NCBI GenBank assembly: GCA_024697985.1 | Contig: JAILRX010000266.1 | Location: 1-5,478, forward strand | Length of the DNA: 5,478 nucleotides | Direction: 5' to 3' | From: Treponemataceae bacterium | Lineage (GTDB): Bacteria; Spirochaetota; Spirochaetia; Treponematales; Treponemataceae | Shown here: positions 1 through 5,472 of the stretch, piece by piece | Numbering within the stretch: position 1 is the stretch's first letter | Layout: each line of letters begins with the position of its first letter | The notes under the pieces: generated by a model | What the model was told of the DNA's origin: nothing | What the model saw: only the letters and a program-made list of their open reading frames with translations | Database searches by the model: none | Translations under genes and position numbers: made by a program

Positions 1-1
1 T

Positions 2-703
2 TCAAGAAATGTTTCTCAAAAATCACAGAAACTTCGTTCCACCGAAGTTGAAAACCTTTTGAGCGAGGATCAGCGCGACGTATACAATCTTTTCTCGGAC
101 AACGAAAGCGTCGTAAAACTTCTTTTGTCTTCGCCTTATGCTTCAGCCTGGTTTGATGCATTTATGACGGACTGGATTTCTTCGGTATCTCCAGCCGTTC
201 TTGATGGAAATGAGCTTTATGGCGGCGACATGTACACGGATTCACTTTTCAGAATGAACCTGATGATAAAGCAGTGTGTCGCAAAATTGATAATCTCAAA
301 TTCAGAAGCCCTTCTTTCTGGAAATGCAAATGCACTTTGGGAAATGAACGATGAAAGAAAGGAACTTTATTCACAGGTTGATAAGCTCAACATGTATATG
401 GCCTTAAACGACAGCCGCAATATGATGGTTTTCCCGCCGAACTCTGAGGATGGAAAGCCGACTTACATACCGGATGGTTCGTATTTTATGATGGGCGACA
501 ACCGATTCAATTCCCTGGATATGAGGCATACCTATAAGTCTTACAGAGCATATCTTATGAAAGATGATGCTTATTCTGTGACCTATTCGAGCATGCTTGA
601 TCCAAAATACGTTTCTCATACTCAGATGCTTGGTTCTCCTTGTTTCAGGATTTTCCCTTTCAACAGAATGGGACCGGTTCATTCGATGAGGTCGAAAAAA
701 TAA
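2..703 (+). CDS. lepB: Signal peptidase I (leader peptidase), C-terminal part, 5' end cut by window edge
   Basis: This is the C-terminal part of a type I signal peptidase, the membrane serine protease that removes signal peptides from exported proteins outside the cytoplasmic membrane. The frame is open back to base 2, so the TTG at 59 is not taken as the start. The identifying stretch is conserved box E: a YFMMGDNR motif (GDNR begins at base 494) followed by NSLDMRH, close to the family GDNRxNSxDSR. Near the C-terminus is RIFPFNRMGPV, which matches the usual closing strand of the family. The catalytic Ser and Lys lie in boxes B and D, which would be upstream and are not visible. More than 130 residues before box E match no signal-peptidase motif I know and look like a large insertion between boxes D and E. 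Box E also has F where D is usual and M where S is usual. Identity is well supported; activity cannot be judged from this fragment. Confidence 0.85.
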   Translation, partial: SRNVSQKSQKLRSTEVENLLSEDQRDVYNLFSDNESVVKLLLSSPYASAWFDAFMTDWISSVSPAVLDGNELYGGDMYTDSLFRMNLMIKQCVAKLIISNSEALLSGNANALWEMNDERKELYSQVDKLNMYMALNDSRNMMVFPPNSEDGKPTYIPDGSYFMMGDNRFNSLDMRHTYKSYRAYLMKDDAYSVTYSSMLDPKYVSHTQMLGSPCFRIFPFNRMGPVHSMRSKK

Positions 704-806
704 TATCCTGAAAATAATTTTATTATTTATCTAGAAAAGTAAAAAACTCCAAAAATTCTAAAAAAAATTCTTGTCAATTCCTCTTTTATGATTTAGCATT
801 AAATTC
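704..806 (+). other. AT-rich spacer with phased A-tracts upstream of cheW
   Basis: This 103-bp gap is very AT-rich and contains no convincing ORF. A-tracts at 741-746, 751-755 and 761-767 have centres about 9.5 and 11 bp apart, near one helical turn, and they end just before a -35-like hexamer at 771. Part of this is an exact direct repeat, AAAAATTCT at 751-759 and 763-771. Such phased tracts commonly bend DNA or act like UP elements. I see no GC-rich terminator for the upstream signal peptidase, only a 7-bp AT-only inverted repeat (712-728) that would be weak. Confidence 0.4.
771..799 (+). promoter_or_regulatory. Candidate sigma-70-type promoter for cheW
   Basis: TTGTCA at 771-776 matches the -35 consensus at 5 of 6 positions. 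It is followed after 17 bp by TAGCAT at 794-799, which matches the -10 consensus at 4 of 6. Phased A-tracts lie directly upstream. Transcription would start near 806-807, on the cheW GTG itself, so the mRNA would have almost no leader. TATGAT at 787-792 is a better -10 by itself, but it sits only 10 bp from TTGTCA and I see no -35 at the right distance. Confidence 0.4.
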
Positions 807-1298
807 GTGCAAGAGGAAATTGAAAAGAAGACTGAAGATTCTCTACATGAAGTTCCCGAAAATTACACGAGGTATCTGATATTTTCGATGAACGGGGAAT
901 CTTTTGCCGTAAAATCAGGTCTGGTCACTGAAATCGTAAATGATTTACAGATTTATCCTTTGCCGTTTGTGCCAAATTATGTATGCGGACTGATCAATCA
1001 GCAGGGTAATCCCTTTGTTGTTGTTGATCCTATGCTCATGATGAAAAAAACAGCGCAGAATTCAAACATGCTGATCATAATAAATGATTCAACAGAAAAT
1101 CTTTGCGTCAAGATTTCGGACATCCTGGACTTCTTCGATATCAAGGAAGAAAATCTGGTAGAGACAGGCACGGACACGACTGATTTGTATTTTTCTGCAA
1201 AACTTGACTGGAACGGCAAGCTTGTGGACGTTCTGGATTACGCCAAGCTTTTGGAAAAGCTGAAAAACGACTTTTGCATGGAAGAAAAGAAACTGTAA
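807..1298 (+). CDS. cheW: CheW-like chemotaxis coupling protein
   Basis: CheW is a cytoplasmic scaffold that links chemoreceptors to the CheA kinase in the signalling array. The 163-residue product is about the usual length and is a single CheW domain, roughly residues 20-152, after a charged N-terminal tail. Typical marks are the opening strand YLIFSMNGESFAV (23-35), the PLPFVPNYVCGLIN turn (51-64), the hydrophobic FVVVD strand (70-74) and the late LVDVLDY strand (139-145). The family's NLRG motif is replaced by INQQG (63-67), so the conserved Arg that often contacts the kinase or receptor is Gln here. The GTG at 807 is the first usual start codon after an in-frame stop at 789, but no Shine-Dalgarno sequence precedes it; the next in-frame ATG would cut into the domain. 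Family assignment is firm. The exact start is uncertain, and pairing with the downstream hybrid kinase is inferred from position. Confidence 0.87.
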   Translation: MQEEIEKKTEDSLHEVPENYTRYLIFSMNGESFAVKSGLVTEIVNDLQIYPLPFVPNYVCGLINQQGNPFVVVDPMLMMKKTAQNSNMLIIINDSTENLCVKISDILDFFDIKEENLVETGTDTTDLYFSAKLDWNGKLVDVLDYAKLLEKLKNDFCMEEKKL

Positions 1299-1329
1299 AA
1301 AAAACTTTTCGTAAATTTTGGAACTTTCG

Positions 1330-1359
1330 TTGGTGTTTTCTAAATATCAATGATAAAAT
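1330..1359 (+). promoter_or_regulatory. Weak candidate promoter upstream of cheB
   Basis: TTGGTG at 1330-1335 is followed after 18 bp by TAAAAT at 1354-1359, which has a 5 of 6 match to the -10 consensus but a poor -35. An alternative is TTCATA (1364-1369), a 16-bp spacer and TATAAA (1386-1391), which lies inside the inverted repeat at 1368-1401. The 142-bp gap, the strong ribosome binding site and the distinct codon use of cheB make a separate promoter plausible, but neither candidate is strong. Confidence 0.3.
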
Positions 1360-1367
1360 ATAGTTCA

Positions 1368-1401
1368 TAAGGGAGAAGATTGCTGTATAAATTCACCCTT
1401 A
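1368..1401 (+). repeat. Interrupted inverted repeat in the cheB leader
   Basis: The outer arms TAAGGG (1368-1373) and CCCTTA (1396-1401) are exact reverse complements. The inner arms GAA (1375-1377) and TTC (1392-1394) continue the symmetry after an A/A mismatch, around a 14-nt centre. In DNA this could be an operator, since the dyad straddles a TATAAA at 1386-1391. In RNA it would be a modest hairpin 29 nt upstream of the cheB Shine-Dalgarno. No T-run follows directly, so a terminator is unlikely. Confidence 0.45.
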
Positions 1402-1429
1402 CGTTATTATAACTATTTTTCTAAAAAAT

Positions 1430-1434
1430 GGAGG
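1430..1434 (+). promoter_or_regulatory. Strong ribosome binding site for cheB
   Basis: GGAGG is separated by six A residues from the ATG at 1441. It is the clearest start signal of any gene that begins well inside the window and fixes the cheB start. Confidence 0.85.
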
Positions 1435-1440
1435 AAAAAA

Positions 1441-2451
1441 ATGATAAAAGTTCTTATTGTTGATGACTCAATGGTTGCTTGCGGTATCGTAAAGCAGATG
1501 TTGGGAACAAGTGATAAATTTGAAGTAGTAGGTGTTGCTCACGATGGCAAAGAGTCTATTATAAAGACTAAAGAAACAAAACCTGATGTAATCATCATGG
1601 ATATTAACATGCCGGAAATGGATGGTCTTGAGGCTACTCGAATCATCATGAAAGAGTGTCCTACAGCTATCCTTGTATTTACTACAGAAGATGTTGCTAG
1701 AGTTGGTTATACCGCTATCGAAGCTGGTGCTGTTGATATTTTGCCTAAACCAGATTTTGATTTAAAAGATGACCGATTTACCCAGTTATTCCTCCACAAA
1801 ATTGAATCTGCATCAAAGGCTCTTCTTGAACGAAAGTTTGATAACGGTGCTCTTGAAGCTTCTGAAAAAACAGACCAGAAATTCAAGGTTGTTTGTATCG
1901 GAACTTCTACAGGTGGTCCTGTTGCAGTACAGAATCTTTTGAAAGATTTCCCTGCTGATTTCCCTCTTCCTATTCTTATTACACAGCATATTGAAGTTGG
2001 CTTTGACTCGCATTACGTTTCATGGCTTTCATCATGCTGCAAACTTAAGGTTTCTTTGGCAGTTGATGGTGAAGTTCCTCAGCCAGGTCACATCTATGTT
2101 GCACCTGCTGACAAGCACCTTACAATGTCGCCAGCTGCTTCAGGTTGTGTACTCAGACTTTCTGATGAACAGCCTGTATTCTTCCTTAGACCTGCAGTAG
2201 ACGTCATGTTCAAGTCTGCCGCTCAGGTTTTCAAACAGGAATGTCTTGCAGTATTGCTTACCGGTATGGGTAAGGACGGTGGAGAAGGAGCTAAGGCTAT
2301 CAAGGATGCCGGTGGATTCGTAATTTGTGAATCAGAAGAAACCTGCGTTGTTTACGGTATGTCAAGAGCTGCTATCGAGGCAGGAGCTGCATCGCGAATT
2401 CTTCCTTTGGATAAGATTGGCAAGTTGATTTTGAGTATTGCCCAAAATTAA
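1441..2451 (+). CDS. cheB: CheB: receiver-controlled receptor methylesterase / glutamine deamidase
   Basis: CheB removes methyl groups from receptor glutamates and deamidates some glutamines, resetting chemoreceptor sensitivity; phosphorylation by CheA activates it. The 336-residue protein has the full two-domain layout. The receiver domain (about 1-122) shows acidic D8 and D9, phosphoacceptor D54 in IIMDINMPEMDG, T81 and K103 in LPKP. A charged linker (about 123-147) leads to the methylesterase domain (about 148-335). This has the serine nucleophile S156 in GTSTGGP, H183 in TQH and D279 in GMGKDG, completing the Ser-His-Asp triad, plus a GHIYVAPADKH strand (216-225). All key residues are present, so an active enzyme is expected. 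The usual QHMPPGF loop reads QHIEVGF. The ATG is set by GGAGG six bases upstream. Gly codons are mainly GGT (16 of 25), unlike the following gene, which hints at higher expression. Start, frame and family are secure. Confidence 0.96.
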   Translation: MIKVLIVDDSMVACGIVKQMLGTSDKFEVVGVAHDGKESIIKTKETKPDVIIMDINMPEMDGLEATRIIMKECPTAILVFTTEDVARVGYTAIEAGAVDILPKPDFDLKDDRFTQLFLHKIESASKALLERKFDNGALEASEKTDQKFKVVCIGTSTGGPVAVQNLLKDFPADFPLPILITQHIEVGFDSHYVSWLSSCCKLKVSLAVDGEVPQPGHIYVAPADKHLTMSPAASGCVLRLSDEQPVFFLRPAVDVMFKSAAQVFKQECLAVLLTGMGKDGGEGAKAIKDAGGFVICESEETCVVYGMSRAAIEAGAASRILPLDKIGKLILSIAQN

Positions 2452-2469
2452 TTTGAATTGATTTGAGGT

Positions 2470-2506
2470 TAAATTCCATGTTGGCGTTGTGCCGGCATGG
2501 AATTTG
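2470..2506 (+). promoter_or_regulatory. Stable hairpin between cheB and cheR (attenuator, partial terminator or translational element)
   Basis: AAATTCCATG (2471-2480) is an exact reverse complement of CATGGAATTT (2496-2505). Inside, TT/GG can form two U-G wobbles and GGC/GCC pair, closing a GTTGT loop (2486-2490). That gives a 15-bp stem, or 16 with the flanking T2470-G2506 wobble. A U-rich but broken stretch follows (TTTGTTGTAT). The stem contains the ATG at 2497. It could be an imperfect intrinsic terminator or attenuator that limits cheR and kinase expression relative to cheB, or a structure controlling cheR translation. Confidence 0.7.
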
Positions 2507-2514
2507 TTGTATAT

Positions 2515-3330
2515 ATGCAGATAGATAATTCGTTTCTTGAAAAAATAGCACAAAGAGTTAAAACAATCTCCGGTCTCTGCCTGTTCGGCGCTCATAAGGA
2601 CATATTGCGCCATTATCTTGAGGACCGGCTCAGCAAGATGAACATGAATGAGATGGAGTTCTGGAACTTTTTGGACAACGAGCAGGAAATGAGGAGTCTC
2701 ATCAATTCTATTACTATCGGAGAAACATATTTTTTCAGGGAAGAAAAGCATTTTGATTTCCTTGATACGAAGGTTTTTCCAAAATTAAAACCGAACAGTC
2801 TTGTCTGGAGTGCGGCCTGCGCTACAGGAGAAGAGGCTATTTCCCTTGCGGTCCTGAACTGCAAGCATGGCTCAAAGGCTAAAATAATTGCATCGGACAT
2901 CAATACAAACTCTCTTGCAAAATTTGAAAAAGGCATTTATCGTCCGCGTTCTTTCAGACAGGACGGCATAAAATTCAAAAAAGAGCTCGATAATTTTTCA
3001 AGCATAAATCATGACAGTTCTACAGTATTCGACAAGAATTTTATTTCGACAATTCACAAGGCCGACTTTAATCTGATAAAAAGGTGCGGCTCACTTAAAA
3101 ATATAACCGACGGAAGCGTTTCTGTAATTCTTGCAAGGAACGTTCTCATATATTTTGACCATGATACTCAACGTGAGGTAGTCAATTTTCTAATTAAAAA
3201 ACTTGAAGCTGGCGGCATACTGCTCCTTTCTACGACAGAAATTTCCCATTTCCAGGATTTTGAAGTTCAAGGTGCTGAAAAACTCAATTTTAACAACGTT
3301 TTTTACTTTCAAAAAACGGAAGTTTGTTAA
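2515..3330 (+). CDS. cheR: CheR: SAM-dependent chemoreceptor glutamate methyltransferase
   Basis: CheR transfers methyl groups from S-adenosylmethionine to receptor glutamates, opposing CheB. Counting from the ATG at 2515 (271 residues), the N-terminal helical domain covers roughly 1-70. It ends in the family signature TIGETYFFREEKHF (67-80). The SAM-binding motif I is WSAACATGEEA (98-108). A further motif, ASDINTNSLAKFEKGIY (126-142), contains the acidic residue expected to bind SAM. ARNVLIYFDHDTQ (207-219) corresponds to the family CRNVLIYF, with A for C, and the last motif STTEIS (239-244) stands where G-H/S-S-E is usual. Length and motif order are normal. A longer reading from the ATG at 2497 would add MEFVVY, but that codon lies in a stable hairpin stem with no ribosome binding site. 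The gene lies 63 bases after cheB and 12 before the kinase, as expected for an adaptation pair. Function is secure; the start is moderately so. Confidence 0.92.
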   Translation: MQIDNSFLEKIAQRVKTISGLCLFGAHKDILRHYLEDRLSKMNMNEMEFWNFLDNEQEMRSLINSITIGETYFFREEKHFDFLDTKVFPKLKPNSLVWSAACATGEEAISLAVLNCKHGSKAKIIASDINTNSLAKFEKGIYRPRSFRQDGIKFKKELDNFSSINHDSSTVFDKNFISTIHKADFNLIKRCGSLKNITDGSVSVILARNVLIYFDHDTQREVVNFLIKKLEAGGILLLSTTEISHFQDFEVQGAEKLNFNNVFYFQKTEVC

Positions 3331-3333
3331 GGA
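3329..3333 (+). promoter_or_regulatory. Ribosome binding site that decides the GTG start of the kinase gene
   Basis: AAGGA overlaps the cheR TAA stop and lies nine bases before the GTG at 3343. It supports GTG as the start and suggests translational coupling with cheR. The ATG at 3333 is in another frame and reaches a stop within a few codons. Confidence 0.65.
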
Positions 3334-3342
3334 TGGTGTTCA

Positions 3343-5472
3343 GTGGAAATTGACAAATCATTTCTTATCGAAAGCTACGTTGAAGAAAACCGCGGCAGAG
3401 TAGATTCAATATTTGAATCTGTAACTAAACTCAAAAATAATCCTGATGATGAAGAATGTCTCAAGGTGCTTTTAAGGGACCTGCATACACTGAAAGGAAC
3501 ATCCCGAATGCTGGGATTCAACATCATCGAGTCTGTTTCACATTCTGTCGAGGATGTTTTCAAGGCTTTTCGTGACAAGCAGATTACGCTTAACGATGAT
3601 ATTTTCAAAATAATTTATTTTACGATAGAAAAATTCAAGCTTTGCATCGATAAACTTGAAAAAGAAGGTTCGGACGACGCCTTTGAAACAATTGCCTTGA
3701 CAGAAGCTCTTTCAGACATCAGTACCGGAAAGAACTTTTCGTATGATACTTTTTCGCAAGGTTCTGTTCCTGTTGATGATGTCACGTCAATTTCTCAGAT
3801 CAAGTCGATGAACGTAAACATCAAATCGGTGGATTCGATCATCGGTGAACTTAATACGATCATCCTTCGTCAGTTCAAATGTCAGTATTACATGAACAAA
3901 TTTCAGCAGATTGCAAAAGAATCAAATTCGGTTTATATGCAGAACCTGCTTCGTGAAATGAAGTCTGACGTTACAAAGCAAAAAGAGGATATGTTCGACC
4001 TTCAGAACTCGCTTTTTAACCTTCGAATGCTTCCTTTGGGAATGGTTTTACGTTCCCTAAAACAGAATATCGAAATGGAGGCTTTGAATTCAGGAAAGAA
4101 GGTTAACTTCAACATCCCCGAATCTGACATTGCGGTTGATAAAAACATCCTTGAATCAATTTCAGAGTCACTCCTACACATCGTACGAAACTCTCTTTCT
4201 CACGGTATTGAAACGCCTGAGGACCGTCTTGCAAAGGGCAAGAACGAGACGGGCAATATTTCGGTAAAGGTTACTTCTCAGTCTTCAAAAATCATAATCG
4301 AAGTAAGTGATGACGGTCGTGGAATTGACTTTGAGGCTGTCAGGGAAAAGGCGATGAACAAGTTTCCTGAACTTGCTTCAAATATCAAAAAAATGGATGT
4401 GAATGACCTTGAACAGTTTTTGTATTATTCAGGTTTTTCGACCAAAAAACAGGTTGATGCAATTTCAGGCCGTGGAGTAGGTCTTGATGTCGTTAAATCC
4501 AATATCGATAAGGTAAAGGGACGAATCTCGCTTCATACGGAACTGAACAAGGGAACGACTTTCACGTTGGTTTTCCCGATTTCACTTGCGACCTTGCAGG
4601 GTCTTTTCATCCAGCTCAATTCGTTCAAGCTGTTTTTGCCTTCGAACTACGTTCATGAAGTACAGCATATTAAGCCAAGTTCTTATGTTACAAAGAATAA
4701 TGTCCTCATGGTCAATCTTCACGATGAGCTTGTTCAGGTTTATGACATTACAGAAATTCTTGGTTCCATCAGGCTTTTTGATTCTGACCAAAATTTAATT
4801 AATGAGCGTGAAACTTATCAGGCAAACGAAATCCATTCAATCGTAATTCTTGAATATCTTGGTCAGAAAATTGCGATTCGCGTAAATAAAATTTTCAATA
4901 CTGATACACTTATCAGCCGGCCTCTGCCTAAAATTTTCGAATATCAGAAAGTCATGCAGGGTATTGTGTTTGATGAAAACTTTTCGATGATTCCTATCAT
5001 CAACATTCCTAAGGTTATCCAGATGCTGATGGGAACCTACCTGTTTTCTTCGGTCATTTCTGCTGTCAGCGATGAATTTTCTTCTGCCAACATTCTTGTT
5101 GTTGATGATTCAGCTACGACACTTCTCGTTGAAAAACAGATTCTTGAAGGGGCCGGTTTCAATGTTGAAACTGCGGAAGACGGAGTCGCCGCCCTCAAGA
5201 AAATCAAGAAGAAAAAATATGATTTTATAATTACGGATTTGAGGATGCCTAATATGGACGGGTTTGAACTTGTCGAAAAAATCCGTGAAATTGAAAAATA
5301 CAATAAGGTTCCTATTTTCGTCATCAGTTCGCTTTATGAATCTGAGGCAAAAGATAGGGTTATCAAATTAGGTGCCCAGGAATACATAATGAAAATTGAC
5401 TTCAAACGAAATGAATTGGTCAAGATCATCAAAAAGTATAAAAATGGGGTTTTACAGGAGGATTTGAGATGA
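3343..5472 (+). CDS. cheA: CheA-type hybrid histidine kinase with C-terminal receiver domain, lacking P2
   Basis: This is a cytoplasmic chemosensory kinase of 709 residues. An Hpt domain (about 1-125) has H48 in LHTLKGTSRMLGF as the phosphorylation site. Only about 30 residues separate it from a dimerisation region (about 155-240), so the P2 domain that docks CheY and CheB is absent. The ATP-binding domain (about 240-412) shows the N-box HIVRNSLSHGIE (279-290), the G1 box DDGRGID (323-329), the F-box region YYSGFSTK (361-368), the G2 box SGRGVGLDVV (375-384) and KGTTFTLVFP (403-412). A divergent CheW-like P5 domain (about 416-565) follows. The C-terminal receiver (about 582-702) has D588 and D589, phosphoacceptor D632 in TDLRMPNMDG, S662 and K684. 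All phosphotransfer residues are present, so autophosphorylation and transfer to its own receiver are expected. The N-box has S where most CheAs have D. The GTG start follows AAGGA, and the stop overlaps the next start. Confidence 0.93.
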   Translation: MEIDKSFLIESYVEENRGRVDSIFESVTKLKNNPDDEECLKVLLRDLHTLKGTSRMLGFNIIESVSHSVEDVFKAFRDKQITLNDDIFKIIYFTIEKFKLCIDKLEKEGSDDAFETIALTEALSDISTGKNFSYDTFSQGSVPVDDVTSISQIKSMNVNIKSVDSIIGELNTIILRQFKCQYYMNKFQQIAKESNSVYMQNLLREMKSDVTKQKEDMFDLQNSLFNLRMLPLGMVLRSLKQNIEMEALNSGKKVNFNIPESDIAVDKNILESISESLLHIVRNSLSHGIETPEDRLAKGKNETGNISVKVTSQSSKIIIEVSDDGRGIDFEAVREKAMNKFPELASNIKKMDVNDLEQFLYYSGFSTKKQVDAISGRGVGLDVVKSNIDKVKGRISLHTELNKGTTFTLVFPISLATLQGLFIQLNSFKLFLPSNYVHEVQHIKPSSYVTKNNVLMVNLHDELVQVYDITEILGSIRLFDSDQNLINERETYQANEIHSIVILEYLGQKIAIRVNKIFNTDTLISRPLPKIFEYQKVMQGIVFDENFSMIPIINIPKVIQMLMGTYLFSSVISAVSDEFSSANILVVDDSATTLLVEKQILEGAGFNVETAEDGVAALKKIKKKKYDFIITDLRMPNMDGFELVEKIREIEKYNKVPIFVISSLYESEAKDRVIKLGAQEYIMKIDFKRNELVKIIKKYKNGVLQEDLR
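5456..5461 (+). promoter_or_regulatory. Strong ribosome binding site for the next gene
   Basis: A perfect AGGAGG lies inside the last codons of the kinase gene, seven bases before the ATG at 5469. It supports a real, efficiently translated gene running off the right edge. Confidence 0.8.

Noticed and set aside
59..61. TTG as the start of the signal peptidase reading frame
   Set aside because: The frame is open to the left edge and the visible part lacks the catalytic Ser and Lys regions, so the gene must begin upstream of the window.
712..728. AAATAAT/ATTATTT inverted repeat as a terminator for the signal peptidase gene
   Set aside because: The 7-bp stem is only A-T pairs with a 3-nt loop and has no clean T-run; it would be too unstable.
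787..792. TATGAT as the -10 of the cheW promoter
   Set aside because: It is only 10 bp from TTGTCA, and no -35-like sequence lies 16-18 bp upstream.
1284..1310. GAAAAG/CTTTTC inverted repeat at the end of cheW as a terminator
   Set aside because: Six weak pairs around a 15-nt loop, and the arms are simple A/T runs likely to occur by chance in this composition.
1303..1331. Near-repeat AACTTTTCGT / AACTTTCGTT
   Set aside because: Short, imperfect and in low-complexity sequence; no sign of a repeated binding site.
1141..1368. Minus-strand open frame across the end of cheW
   Set aside because: It is a shadow of the CheW coding frame with no recognisable domain. The other minus-strand and overlapping frames were dismissed for the same reason.
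2497..2499. ATG at 2497 as the cheR start
   Set aside because: It lies in the 3' arm of a stable hairpin, has no Shine-Dalgarno, and adds six residues that the CheR family does not need. It is kept as an alternative only.
3333..3335. ATG overlapping the AAGGA site as the kinase start
   Set aside because: It is in a different frame from the kinase and reaches a stop after six codons.
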